Positions 26,401 through 33,400 of a DNA stretch of 64,000 nt are shown here, piece after piece. The position numbers were made by a program, and so were the translations under genes. The DNA is taken from assembly GCF_011761495.1 (NCBI RefSeq), contig NZ_JAASRU010000002.1, forward strand, positions 124,001 through 188,000, given 5' to 3'. The notes under the pieces were generated by a model. It ran no database searches. It was not told the origin of the DNA and saw nothing but the letters and a program-made list of their open reading frames with translations. This DNA comes from Alkalibacillus almallahensis (GTDB taxonomy: Bacteria > Bacillota > Bacilli > Bacillales > Alkalibacillaceae). Numbering within the stretch: position 1 is the stretch's first letter; each line of letters starts with the position of its first letter.

Positions 26401-26917
26401 TTCAAGCTTTAATCTTAAATCAGAAGGAACGGGCACGTCAGCAACCACTTATGTTGACTTTATTGATGCAAACAGTGATCGGTTAGGTTATTTTGGCTAT
26501 GGTTCAACGGGCAATACCGTTTTCTATATATCGAATAACATTGGTGATGAGGTTCGCATTGTCGGCGATATGAACGCAACAGGCTCAAAGTCGGCGATTG
26601 TTGATACCGAAAACTATGGTAGTCGTAAGATGTATGCAGTGGAAGCGCCAGATGTACGTTTTATGGATGTGATTGAGGTCACACTTAGTCAAGGCGAACA
26701 TTGGGTTAATTTAGATCCAATATTTGCTGAAACCATTAACGGCTACTCAGTATTTCCGATCGTTCAGAATGGTGGTCAAGTTCGAATTTTAGAGCGTGAA
26801 AATCAACGCTTTAAAGTTTATGTAGCAGACAATAATACAGAAGTTGCTTGCTGGGTTTACGGCAAGCGAGAAGGTTATGAGGATATTTATTTAGAACAAG
26901 TTGAGGAGGTTGCATAA
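23480..26917 (+). CDS. Tail-associated lysin/fiber (Tal, prophage endopeptidase tail family)
   Basis: A 1145-residue protein. The N-terminal ~370 residues are the Tal baseplate domain (TKRNKILIPGEDDELIEFTL, TRFGDTIHIKDTGF). An Ala/Asn-rich coiled-coil stalk follows (24.66-24.85 kb). Next come an inserted segment, two near-identical ~29-residue repeats (about 570-630), a jelly-roll-like carbohydrate module (about 700-850) and a C-terminal fiber part. It contacts the host envelope. GTG 23480 fits the spacing from GGGAGGTG. No peptidase active site is obvious. Confidence 0.88.
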   Translation: MSMIYIVDGQNDRILSHIRYKYLLENDHTKSKEDWLETFQFTTFADQPFSEHLTKRNKILIPGEDDELIEFTLFRVNKVRRKGRLVIKCYSRASYLDLKKSKSIDVGETDANSAELHTINALANTPYQAGQIAFKGVGTIMFDDAIKPFNYIKRIASEFELEPRFRAQTSGGKIIGRYVDLVDRVGEFRGRTAEFGSDIETLKRKENTKDVVTALRCFGPEREDGTRLIVEVTDEEALQRWGMNGQHLWDDYEPRSTIQEMTEEELMGYGRTELDKRINAAVDYEIDIIDLEHVPGLENKKTRFGDTIHIKDTGFTPPLYVEARIFKFSRDIKNKARKRITLGDFKEFTEEEVDAAWKQLQSEIAKKIDAAQTYDKTTIDSKDQTVFEDGKTFAEVQASSAEDNAKAHANTVANTAESNAKSHADTVASNAENNAKDYAVAQEDYDSKMTEIANDLSDKAGIEYVDGELQLKQGEIPQQDTAPSSPNTGMLWLDTSKTVNVMKRYDGSGWVKATPTDASEVGSYTIAEVDNALSNKVSVTQYDSDMDGVISDINSNSTLIGQNEDAIALKADSSRVDTLEGTVSNHSTELSVMSDEIELKAESSRVDTLEGTVDNHTAELSVMSDEIDLRVEKDGVIGSINLSEEDLKIDVEQIAIQGDLAVSEGNLVLKDGSVTAPKISSREITSEKLLLGNFDNMLENPNFLNNISPHDLQRGSWTLDNNKSHTGKTSLKCTGVDTGDEARVYLGGADAIVVQEGEEYQFSTHVIKTGNSPHNDMVVSLRFADEDLNFVGYEGTTWFYSNDFSHNEWTQINVTGRVPDGAFYVQPTIRIMDDGNNPSYQIDSVKLKSLVDGKLVAGTIESVDINGSTFTAQSGEDGYVRINDQGWYVVDANDNIRIGINTTSQSWSQPAPSTIWFFQPDGEYVNESYVGYGSDDVFAMYSDSKIIITAPDIQMSPITSDLDVQAKLTIERSGSSFNLKSEGTGTSATTYVDFIDANSDRLGYFGYGSTGNTVFYISNNIGDEVRIVGDMNATGSKSAIVDTENYGSRKMYAVEAPDVRFMDVIEVTLSQGEHWVNLDPIFAETINGYSVFPIVQNGGQVRILERENQRFKVYVADNNTEVACWVYGKREGYEDIYLEQVEEVA

Positions 26918-26918
26918 T

Positions 26919-27341
26919 ATGCAAGTCAAAATTAAAAACGCGACATTAGGGCAGGCCATTGACCTGCTCTTTAATTTGTCTTTAAGAGGTAAAGAATCGA
27001 GGCATCGCACTAAATTCATTAAGAAGTTAGGGGAGCGTGTGAAAGAAGTTGAAGAGCAACGTAAGCAGCTTGCTAAAGAACATTCCCATTTAGATGATGA
27101 AGGCAACCCGATCATGAAGGAAGACGGTAAAAAATACGACATCAAAGACTTTGACGCTTTTCAAAAAGATATTGATGAGCTTTATAACGAAGAAATGGTG
27201 ATCGATGGCGGTGATAACCAGGACATGTTGAAAACGGTTAAAAAGGTATTAGAAGAATGTAATGTTGCGTTTAGTGGCAATGAAGCTGTGATCTATGATT
27301 ATTTATGTGATCAATTTGAGGAGGCTGAAAACCATGATTAA
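26919..27341 (+). CDS. DUF1617-like phage protein
   Basis: A 140-residue acidic helical protein starting at ATG 26919 behind TTGAGGAGG. The segment ATLGQAIDLLFNLSLRGKES is typical of DUF1617-type proteins found after Tal genes. Possible baseplate accessory. It overlaps the next start by eight bases. Confidence 0.7.
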   Translation: MQVKIKNATLGQAIDLLFNLSLRGKESRHRTKFIKKLGERVKEVEEQRKQLAKEHSHLDDEGNPIMKEDGKKYDIKDFDAFQKDIDELYNEEMVIDGGDNQDMLKTVKKVLEECNVAFSGNEAVIYDYLCDQFEEAENHD

Positions 27342-27549
27342 TAATATGGAGATTAAAGTAAACAACATTCAATTTGTTTCTTCTGGTGAAGAGGAAAAGG
27401 TTCATATTCATTTTAGAGGGAAGGATCCAGAAAACGAATTAAATTTAAGTGGTTATGTACCCGTTACCGTTACGGAATACGAAAATAATTCGTCTATTGA
27501 TGACATGCAGCAACTGGTTAAAGATAAGGTGTTGGAGCGTCTTGCATAA
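27334..27549 (+). CDS. Small phage protein after the baseplate genes
   Basis: A 71-residue protein from ATG 27334, with GAGGAGG (27318-27324) inside the previous gene. Beta-rich start (IKVNNIQFVSSGEEEKVHIHF), helical end. Family unknown to me. A terminator hairpin overlaps its stop codon. Confidence 0.65.
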   Translation: MINNMEIKVNNIQFVSSGEEEKVHIHFRGKDPENELNLSGYVPVTVTEYENNSSIDDMQQLVKDKVLERLA

Positions 27550-27561
27550 GGCGCTTTTTAT
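27536..27561 (+). terminator. Terminator overlapping a gene end
   Basis: Stem AGCGTCTT (27536-27543) with AAGGCGCT (27548-27555, one U-G pair), loop GCAT, followed by TTTTTATT. It could end the tail operon before the lysis genes. Confidence 0.6.
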
Positions 27562-27581
27562 TATGTCTTAGGGGGTAAATT

Positions 27582-28004
27582 GTGGATGTTGTAAACAACG
27601 CAAAAATGACGACAGCTGGGGTGGCAGTTGTGTTTTCGTGGTTATTTGGTGAGTGGTCCGTTTTATTAGGCGCACTCATCTTTTTTGTAACATTTGATTT
27701 TCTAACAGGCATCTTGGCATCTGGCTATGAAGGCAAGCTGAAAGCGGATATTGCATTTTGGGGTATTCCTAAGAAGATTATGATCTTTGGTTTGGTTGCA
27801 GCAGCACAGATCATTGACCAAGTGTATTTATTTCAAATAGGAAATCCAATCGTTGTTGGCCAAATGGAATTAAGCGTCATGGCTGCGACGATTTTTTATT
27901 ATCTGGTGACTGAGTTCATTAGCATCAGTGAGAACTTAGGGAGATTAAATGTGCCAGTGCCACCGCCGTTAAGAAAGTCTATTGAGTTTTTTAAACAAAG
28001 ATAA
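27582..28004 (+). CDS. Phage holin, phi29-type/toxin-secretion family
   Basis: A 140-residue protein from GTG behind TTAGGGGG. Three to four hydrophobic helices and the segment LIFFVTFDFLTGILASGYEG, then AFWGIPKKIMIF, are characteristic of the phage_holin_4 family. It forms membrane lesions that free the amidase. Placed after the tail genes and before endolysin, as expected. Confidence 0.9.
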   Translation: MDVVNNAKMTTAGVAVVFSWLFGEWSVLLGALIFFVTFDFLTGILASGYEGKLKADIAFWGIPKKIMIFGLVAAAQIIDQVYLFQIGNPIVVGQMELSVMAATIFYYLVTEFISISENLGRLNVPVPPPLRKSIEFFKQR

Positions 28005-28016
28005 GGAGTGATTGAA

Positions 28017-28133
28017 ATGATTGATGAAATGAAAAAGAACGGCGAAGAACGCCGTTCAATCACCTCTGAAATAGGTGATACGAAGATTAAACAAACTTCA
28101 GATCAAATTACTATAACAGCGAAAAAAATGTGA
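28017..28133 (+). CDS. Small phage protein (38 aa)
   Basis: AAGGAGTGATTGAA leads to ATG 28017. The short charged product holds, at DNA level, an 8-bp inverted repeat (GAACGGCG...CGCCGTTC, about 28036-28056). That repeat may be an RNA hairpin rather than a protein constraint. No family recognised. Confidence 0.5.
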   Translation: MIDEMKKNGEERRSITSEIGDTKIKQTSDQITITAKKM

Positions 28134-28170
28134 TCGACCAGGGTGATTAATAGTTTATCCTATTCGCTTC

Positions 28171-28374
28171 TTAATCAATAATTTTCACGGTTTCACCATC
28201 TTCTTGAAGTTCAAGAGTTTTGTTACAATCAATTTTTATATTACCACCTTCTTGGTGATATTTAATGATTGTTCCGTCGTCATATTCGCTTGACGAAATT
28301 AATTTTCCAGGTTTAGACTCATGAATTTTGGAATTAACAAGTTTCCGACCTTCAGGTAGTATATTCATTTTCAT
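28171..28374 (-). CDS. Reverse-strand small protein inside the lysis module
   Basis: A 67-residue protein starting at the minus-strand ATG at 28374, with GGGAGGTG (28388-28381) upstream. Composition is ordinary beta-rich polar (KLISSSEYDDGTIIKYHQEG). It is convergent to holin and divergent to the amidase gene. Orientation opposite to the late operon suggests expression in the lysogen. No family recognised. Confidence 0.6.
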   Translation of the reverse strand: MKMNILPEGRKLVNSKIHESKPGKLISSSEYDDGTIIKYHQEGGNIKIDCNKTLELQEDGETVKIID

Positions 28375-28382
28375 AATTTTCA

Positions 28383-28419
28383 CCTCCCTTCCTACGCGGA
28401 CTTTCGACAAGAAGGGAGG
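28383..28419 (-). promoter_or_regulatory. Inverted repeat covering the SD of the reverse gene
   Basis: CCTCCCTTC (28383-28391) and GAAGGGAGG (28411-28419), 9 bp perfect, 19-base spacer. On the minus strand the distal arm is the ribosome binding site of the 67-residue gene. On the plus strand the right arm is an SD-like site with no start near it. The fold would hide the SD in RNA from the minus strand. Confidence 0.5.
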
Positions 28420-28450
28420 AAATTCCTACTAAATATAAGGAGTGATTTAA

Positions 28451-29356
28451 ATGCAAGATTTAAGAGGTAAAACAATGGGCGGTCACAGTAAACGCTCATT
28501 AAATCAAGTTAACTTTATTGTGCGTCACCATTCAGCAACACAGAGTGGTGACGTTTTTAAGTTCGAGGACTATTGGAAGTCAAAAGGTTGGCAAACAGGT
28601 GGCTATCATGAAGTCATTTTACGTGATGGCGATTTTCAGCTTAACTATGATGAAAACGTGATCACAAATGGTGTAGGTGGCCATAACACTGAAAGCTATC
28701 ATATTTGTTTGGTGGGTAATGGTGACTTTACTGAAGCGCAAGAACAGACATTTAAAGAACGTGCTAAACGTGCAATGGATGTATTTGAATTGAGCGTCAA
28801 TGATGTGATTGGACACAATGAATTTTCTAGTGCTAATACATCTTGCCCAGGTATCAATATGGATGATGTGCGAGCTGATCTAAAAGGTTCTTCTAATCAA
28901 TCGTCTGATAATGACTTATTGCGTAAAGGCGATGATGGAAAAGAAGTTAAGCAGCTGCAGCAAGAATTACTAGATGCAGGAGAAGAACTACCGCAATATG
29001 GCGCGGATGGCCATTTTGGTGACGAAACAGAAAAAGCTGTTAAGAGCCTGCAGAGAAAAGCAAGTATTACGATTGATGGGATCGTTGGGCCAAATACTCG
29101 TGATGCCCTAAATAATCAACCATCTAGCAACCACAATTTGCCGAATGGCATTTATCGTGAGGGAAATCGAAGTGGAGCGGTTAAGAAAATCCAAGAAGCA
29201 TTAAACGCTGCTAACTTTAAAGTTGGTCCGGTTGATGGCATTTATGGTCCAAAAACAAAAGATGCTGTAGAGCGTTTCCAGAAGGTCTACTTACCATATG
29301 AAGTAGACGGTATTTATGGACCAAATACGAAAGATAAATTAGAGGAGGTTCTATAA
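28451..29356 (+). CDS. Endolysin: N-acetylmuramoyl-L-alanine amidase with two PG-binding domains
   Basis: A 301-residue protein. Residues 20 to about 148 are an amidase_2 domain with His26/His27 (FIVRHHSA), a late GHNEF His and a Cys in TSCPG as zinc ligands. Two peptidoglycan_binding_1 repeats follow (about 155-215 and 228-300; DGIVGPNTRDAL, DGIYGPNTKDKL). It cuts the bond between muramic acid and L-Ala at lysis. AAGGAGTG upstream. One-base overlap with the next holin. Confidence 0.95.
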   Translation: MQDLRGKTMGGHSKRSLNQVNFIVRHHSATQSGDVFKFEDYWKSKGWQTGGYHEVILRDGDFQLNYDENVITNGVGGHNTESYHICLVGNGDFTEAQEQTFKERAKRAMDVFELSVNDVIGHNEFSSANTSCPGINMDDVRADLKGSSNQSSDNDLLRKGDDGKEVKQLQQELLDAGEELPQYGADGHFGDETEKAVKSLQRKASITIDGIVGPNTRDALNNQPSSNHNLPNGIYREGNRSGAVKKIQEALNAANFKVGPVDGIYGPKTKDAVERFQKVYLPYEVDGIYGPNTKDKLEEVL

Positions 29357-29601
29357 TGGAGGTTATGGATTATGTAGTTGAGAAAGCGCTGATTTTGATT
29401 CCAGTGCTCATGGTCTTAGGCAAAATGATTAAGAACATGGAAGTCGTACCAAACAAATTCATACCGGGCATTTTATTAGCGATTGGCTTAGGCCTGTCGC
29501 TACTTTTATTTGGTTTGAATGTTGATGCTGTGGTGCAAGGTGTATTGGTTACAGGCGCATCTGTTTATTTCCATCAGGTCATTAAACAAAAAGATAAATA
29601 A
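29356..29601 (+). CDS. Second small holin-like membrane protein
   Basis: An 81-residue protein with two to three hydrophobic helices (ALILIPVLMVLGKMI, FIPGILLAIGLGLSLLLFGL, VQGVLVTGASVYF) and a basic end. It matches the phage_holin_2_3 type often found directly after endolysin. The ATG overlaps the endolysin stop. Confidence 0.85.
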   Translation: MEVMDYVVEKALILIPVLMVLGKMIKNMEVVPNKFIPGILLAIGLGLSLLLFGLNVDAVVQGVLVTGASVYFHQVIKQKDK

Positions 29602-29619
29602 AAAGAAAGGGTGTTGGTT

Positions 29620-29754
29620 GTGGAGGGTTATTCTAAAGTTGAAGTTGATAAAAAATTAGAAGAACTAAAAAAATATGTTGATCACCGGATTAAATCGAAT
29701 GACGAGCAGAAAGAAAAAGAATCAAGAATCGCTTCGTCTTTTTCAATGAAATAA
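29620..29754 (+). CDS. Small helical phage protein (44 aa)
   Basis: AAAGGGTG (29606-29613) sets GTG 29620 as start. The product is a single charged helix (VEVDKKLEELKKYVDHRI). It ends the lysis operon. Function unknown. Confidence 0.5.
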   Translation: MEGYSKVEVDKKLEELKKYVDHRIKSNDEQKEKESRIASSFSMK

Positions 29755-29762
29755 AGGTTTTT

Positions 29763-29799
29763 CCTTCCCAATGTCGAAAAATGGTATTGGGAAGGGAGG
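29763..29799 (+). promoter_or_regulatory. Inverted repeat running into a ribosome binding site
   Basis: CCTTCCCAAT (29763-29772) and ATTGGGAAGG (29786-29795), 10 bp perfect. The right arm runs straight into GGGAGG (29794-29799), the SD of the gene at 29808. No T run follows. In RNA this stem could block the site. Confidence 0.55.
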
Positions 29800-29807
29800 T
29801 GTTACAT

Positions 29808-30125
29808 ATGAAAACGGAAAAAGAAATGTATGAGACGTGGCTGCAGAGAACGAAGGAAAATATCGATAAAAATAATGAAGAACTTCAAAAACTTGAGGAT
29901 GAAAAGGACCACTTTGAGCAGTATAGGAAGTTGCAATATAACAGCCTATCAAAATGGATTGAAGAGGACGAATTGGATCCATCTTTAGAAGAGGAGCTAC
30001 GCTACTCTAAAGAATTCTTGGATAAATCAATAGATGATAATATCAAAAAAATTGATAAATTAAAAATGTCGATAAGACACGGAGAATTCATCAAGATGAA
30101 AATCGAGCAAGAATTAAATAAATAA
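29808..30125 (+). CDS. Coiled-coil protein, unknown
   Basis: A 105-residue protein, almost wholly charged coiled coil (KENIDKNNEELQKLEDEKDH and similar), starting at ATG 29808 behind GGGAGGTG. It lies past the lysis genes and is probably cargo. The SD is partly covered by an inverted repeat. Family unknown. Confidence 0.65.
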   Translation: MKTEKEMYETWLQRTKENIDKNNEELQKLEDEKDHFEQYRKLQYNSLSKWIEEDELDPSLEEELRYSKEFLDKSIDDNIKKIDKLKMSIRHGEFIKMKIEQELNK

Positions 30126-30148
30126 AGGCCCCACAATCGTGAGGCCTT
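30125..30148 (+). terminator. Hairpin after the coiled-coil gene
   Basis: AAGGCC-CAC with GTG-GGCCTT around an AATC loop, one mismatch; no T run follows. Possibly a transcript-end structure working with the stronger hairpin at 30221. Confidence 0.4.
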
Positions 30149-30220
30149 GGCTCGGAGTCATATCAAGGTGTATTTCATTGGCCCATTTTATATAGTTTTC
30201 AATAAACATTAGAATATACA

Positions 30221-30249
30221 AAAACCCTCGCTATTGCGGGGGCTTTTAT
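30221..30249. terminator. Bidirectional terminator
   Basis: Stem CCCTCGC (30225-30231) with GCGGGGG (30236-30242, one U-G), then CTTTTATT on the plus strand and GTTTTTG on the minus strand. It ends both the lysis-side transcript and the reverse gene at 30265. Confidence 0.8.
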
Positions 30250-30264
30250 TACTTATGTTAATTA

Positions 30265-31008
30265 TCATACTTTATAATGTGATGATAAATCAGTAGCTAA
30301 TCCTTCCATTAAGCTTATCATTGTACGCATAAGTATATTAACTTCTTCTATTATTTCATCAGTTTTCGGATACCAAATTAACTCTGATATATCATGGTTT
30401 TCATCAAAGTTAAAAAACTTACTAATTTCTTTGACGCCAGTATGAGTGGATCCGCTGAAGATTCTAAAAAGATAAGAATATATGTCATGGCTGTCGGTTT
30501 TTTTAGCCATTTCTTCTACATCTGGTAGTGGTGTAACATTTTCATCTTCTATCTCTTTTTTAATACTATCTAAATCTATTTCTTTTATTTGAGTTACTAG
30601 TTCATCTGTGAAAGCCCCTAGTTCATTTGAGCGAATGACATTAACCCATTTCTTTCTTTTTATTAAATCTTGCTTAATAATTTGGTCAGCGGAAGAATCT
30701 GATAAAGCGGCATACCGCAGCTTTATAAATGTTTCTGTAAAAGATCTGATAATACGCTTAGCATCATCTACTAGACCATAAGAACATAAATAATAAATAG
30801 ATGAGATAGAGTTTAGTAGTGAAATAAAGAACCCGGCGATTATCACATCTTGAGAATCTCTATTTTTAATAGTAATTTTAAATTTTAACTCATGAAGTTT
30901 TTGGTTTTGTTTCTTGTAGCTGGAGAATAAATCTTTGTTAGATTCCATGACCTCATTCCTTAAACCATTCGCATCCTCCGATAAAAAACCTTCATCATTA
31001 AAACTCAT
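30265..31008 (-). CDS. Accessory helical protein, DUF5677-like
   Basis: A 247-residue protein, mostly alpha-helical. Residues about 55-100 (AGFFISLLNSISSIYYLCSY, then DDAKRIIRSFTETFIKLRYA) resemble the DUF5677 pattern, and YLFRIFSGSTHTGVKEI fits its later histidine-containing helix. It is on the reverse strand between lysis and integrase genes, the usual place for lysogenic conversion or anti-phage genes. AAGGAGCGTG lies before the ATG. Function unknown; a defence role is only an inference from position. Confidence 0.7.
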   Translation of the reverse strand: MSFNDEGFLSEDANGLRNEVMESNKDLFSSYKKQNQKLHELKFKITIKNRDSQDVIIAGFFISLLNSISSIYYLCSYGLVDDAKRIIRSFTETFIKLRYAALSDSSADQIIKQDLIKRKKWVNVIRSNELGAFTDELVTQIKEIDLDSIKKEIEDENVTPLPDVEEMAKKTDSHDIYSYLFRIFSGSTHTGVKEISKFFNFDENHDISELIWYPKTDEIIEEVNILMRTMISLMEGLATDLSSHYKV

Positions 31009-31109
31009 AACACACGCTCCTTTGTAATAAGTTTTTAAATTCCAAATTTCATTAGAGATTTAATTATTATTCTTCCAATATTTATCCAACCTGAAAGCAT
31101 TATCTAATG

Positions 31110-31370
31110 TTAAAGCCCTCTTAATTGAGGGCTATTTTTATTGTGAACAGACCACGATCCATCTGGATAATAATGAAACCATTCCCCGTTCAAATACCGA
31201 ACATCAACACAGTATTCATCCATATTTCTAGTAACTTCCACTATATTATTCACATCAAAATCATTATGTTTATCTGAATTCAATTTGATGAAATGTGCAC
31301 GTTGCGCTTTTAGTAAAAATTGATATTCACCATCGGACAAATCTTCGGCTGCAGGTAAACGATAAAGCAT
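31110..31370 (-). CDS. Small reverse-strand accessory protein
   Basis: An 86-residue protein with minus-strand ATG at 31370 behind GGAGATGA. Polar, Trp/Tyr-rich end (NGEWFHYYPDGSWSVHNK), no membrane segment. The 3' end of the gene forms a hairpin. It may be co-transcribed with the DUF5677-like gene about 100 bases downstream. Family unknown. Confidence 0.6.
   Translation of the reverse strand: MLYRLPAAEDLSDGEYQFLLKAQRAHFIKLNSDKHNDFDVNNIVEVTRNMDEYCVDVRYLNGEWFHYYPDGSWSVHNKNSPQLRGL
31114..31140. terminator. Hairpin at gene end
   Basis: AGCCCTC (31114-31120) with GAGGGCT (31127-31133), then ATTTTTA on the plus strand. It overlaps the last codons of the reverse gene at 31110. It could stop plus-strand transcription before the integrase promoter; on the minus strand the T run is weak. 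Confidence 0.55.
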
Positions 31371-31490
31371 TAGTAATCATCTCCTATTTAGTTTTCTGCT
31401 ATATAATAGCATAAGGTTTTATAAATGGTTGATTTTCGACAAAAGATGCTAATTAAAACAGCAAGAATTTACCTAAAAACAAAATCTAAC

Positions 31491-31519
31491 TTGCAAACAC
31501 GAACGTATGTTCTTATAAT
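31491..31519 (+). promoter_or_regulatory. Promoter of immA-int with LexA (SOS) box between -35 and -10
   Basis: TTGCAA (31491-31496), 17 bases, TATAAT (31514-31519). The spacer contains CGAACGTATGTTCT (31500-31513), which fits the Gram-positive LexA consensus CGAACRNRYGTTYC in 13 of 14 positions. Bound LexA would block RNA polymerase directly, so the integrase operon should open on DNA damage. Confidence 0.87.
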
Positions 31520-31541
31520 GTGAGCAAGGGAGAGTGATAAA

Positions 31542-32045
31542 ATGATAGATTATCAGAGCACGGCACTTGAAGACTTTGTAACAAACATTTATCTACGCCA
31601 CAAGATTATTACACCACAAGATTTGAACATCGACCGAATCGGTCGCATTTTTTATATCCACACTCACCGCAAACCTATGCTACCTCGTTTTGATGTGATT
31701 GTGCGTTATCGAGGAATCATTATTGATTCAAGAGAGCCCGAGTCTATCCAACGCGAGCAATTCTTTCACGAACTATGCCACATCTTAAGACATGCAGGGC
31801 ATCAATCATTAATGCCCAAAGCGTTCAGAGAGCTTCAAGAAAATGATGCTCAAGCCTTCACGATGTATGCTGCATTACCATATCACATGATTAAACACTA
31901 TGATTTTAATGATCCATTCATTGTCGGTATATTAGCTGAATCCTTTTGTATTAGGAAGTCATTAGTATTTGATCGACTTGAACAGATCTATCGTAATCAA
32001 AAATCTACCCATTTATATAGTGATTATGATGTAAGCTACCTATGA
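31542..32045 (+). CDS. ImmA/IrrE-family metallopeptidase
   Basis: A 167-residue protein with the zinc motif HELCH (76-80, HExxH) followed by HILRHAGHQ and a downstream acidic region (QENDAQAFTMYAALP). In ICEBs1 and related phages ImmA cleaves the phage repressor after a DNA damage or mating signal. Here no repressor gene lies beside it; it is paired with the integrase under one LexA-box promoter. GGGAGAGTG lies before the ATG. Confidence 0.9.
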   Translation: MIDYQSTALEDFVTNIYLRHKIITPQDLNIDRIGRIFYIHTHRKPMLPRFDVIVRYRGIIIDSREPESIQREQFFHELCHILRHAGHQSLMPKAFRELQENDAQAFTMYAALPYHMIKHYDFNDPFIVGILAESFCIRKSLVFDRLEQIYRNQKSTHLYSDYDVSYL

Positions 32046-32060
32046 GGAGGGCTGTTAAAT

Positions 32061-33236
32061 ATGGGAAGTGTTGAAAAACGAGGGAAAAACAAATTTAGAC
32101 TATCGATTGTAACCGGCTATAATGAGAGAGGTAACCCAATAAGAACTAGAAAAACGATTACAGCCAAAAATAAAACAGAAGCTAGAAAGATATTATCTCA
32201 GCTGGAATCTGATTACTTGCAAGATCAATTGATAGAAACGACTGATTTAAAATTGAGAGATTTCTATGCCATGTGGCTGGATAAGCATGCGCATGATTAC
32301 TACTCACCAGATACTAAGCAAAATGTTATTCGTATTATTGAAGCTCGCATTTTACCTAAATATGGTCATATTAAATTGCAAGACTTTAAAACGATCCACA
32401 TAGTGGATTTTGTTAATGATTTGAAAACGAATGGAAGACGGTTGGATGGTAAAGAAGGAAATCTATCTGCCTCTAGTATTCGTAATTGCTACAAAGCATT
32501 TAATGCTCTGTTGAAAAAAGCACATGATTGGCAATTGATTAAGTCTAATCCAGCTGAAGGAGTCGAGCTACCGTCAGCTAATCATAAACACGAAGTAGAT
32601 TATTCATCTGATTTAATTTGGAAAATGATTGAGTTGATCAGCCATCAACCAAAAGATAAACAGTTAATCTTTTGGACAGCTTTTATAACGGGATGTAGAC
32701 AAGGAGAGTTGTCAGCGCTAGAGGATAAACATTTGGTTAAGAAAGATGGTAAGTATGCTATTCATATTGAACAATCAATAACAGAAGCAGACGGTGAAGG
32801 TTTAGTTATTAAGAATATCAAAAACAATGTTTCAGGATATGTAGCAATCCCTAAGGATCTAGCGGAAATGTTAGAAGAGCGCATTAAGATGAAGCGGCTA
32901 CAAAAATTTAAAGCTCAAAATTTATGGTACGATCCTGAGCGGGTTTTTATATTCTCAGATGATCTTGGAAAACCAATGCGGCCTGATTCAATCAGCCAAT
33001 GGTGGAGAAGATTCCGTATTAAAAATGATTTAGGCAATGTGCGCTTTCATGATTTAAGGCATCTATCAGTGACTTATTTAATTCATAAAGGCATGCCGAT
33101 TAAAACCATCAGTGACCGAGCGCGTCATACAAACATCGGAACAACCATGAATATATACGGCCATAATATAGTAGAGATTGATGAATTAGCAGCGGATCAT
33201 TTTAGTGAATTTTTTAAGCAAAAAGACGTTAATTAA
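32061..33236 (+). CDS. int: Tyrosine-type site-specific integrase
   Basis: A 391-residue phage integrase. The N-terminal AP2-like arm-binding domain (VEKRGKNKFRLSIVTGYNE) leads to a core-binding SAM-like domain (about 65-165). The catalytic domain has Arg in TGCRQGEL, HDLRH (335-339), the His of RARHTNIG and Tyr in MNIYGH. It integrates and excises the prophage at the adjacent tRNA-Arg 3' end. GAGGAGGG (32043-32050) precedes the ATG; it is 15 bases behind the protease gene. Confidence 0.96.
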   Translation: MGSVEKRGKNKFRLSIVTGYNERGNPIRTRKTITAKNKTEARKILSQLESDYLQDQLIETTDLKLRDFYAMWLDKHAHDYYSPDTKQNVIRIIEARILPKYGHIKLQDFKTIHIVDFVNDLKTNGRRLDGKEGNLSASSIRNCYKAFNALLKKAHDWQLIKSNPAEGVELPSANHKHEVDYSSDLIWKMIELISHQPKDKQLIFWTAFITGCRQGELSALEDKHLVKKDGKYAIHIEQSITEADGEGLVIKNIKNNVSGYVAIPKDLAEMLEERIKMKRLQKFKAQNLWYDPERVFIFSDDLGKPMRPDSISQWWRRFRIKNDLGNVRFHDLRHLSVTYLIHKGMPIKTISDRARHTNIGTTMNIYGHNIVEIDELAADHFSEFFKQKDVN

Positions 33237-33241
33237 AAATC

Positions 33242-33261
33242 CTGCCCCAATTCTGCCCCAA
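33242..33261. repeat. Direct repeats, candidate integrase arm sites
   Basis: CTGCCCCAA occurs twice (33242-33250 and 33253-33261), 11 bases apart, directly after int. One helical turn spacing on the phage side of the attachment site fits arm-type integrase binding. Similar GCCCC repeats follow other Firmicute phage integrases, from memory. Confidence 0.55.
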
Positions 33262-33302
33262 AAAGTTAATTTCTTTATTCAGATAAAGTGAAATGCTGAT
33301 AA

Positions 33303-33350
33303 ACAAAAAACGCTCAATCCCTCGTCATATAAAGGGTTGAGCGTTTTAAA
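33303..33350. terminator. Bidirectional terminator between int and the tRNA genes
   Basis: AACGCTCAA (33309-33317) with TTGAGCGTT (33337-33345), extended by CCCT/AGGG after a bulge. A T6 run follows on the minus strand and TTTT on the plus strand. It ends both the tRNA transcript and int. Confidence 0.9.
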
Positions 33351-33356
33351 ATTGAG

Positions 33357-33400
33357 TGTCCCGAGCAGGAATCGAACCTGCGACCGACAGCTTAGAAGGC
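33357..33400. other. Probable attR (prophage right attachment site)
   Basis: Tyrosine integrases mostly use tRNA 3' halves. The integrase gene ends about 120 bases from the 3' end of tRNA-Arg, and genes beyond the tRNA are chromosomal. The matching attL is outside the window, so the core length cannot be read. Confidence 0.6.

Noticed and set aside
29763-29795. Rho-independent terminator
   Set aside because: A 10-bp stem but no T run on either strand; it is better described as an SD-linked hairpin.
30265-31370. Toxin-antitoxin pair
   Set aside because: The two reverse genes are about 100 bases apart, have no known toxin or antitoxin motif, and are of unusual size for such a pair.
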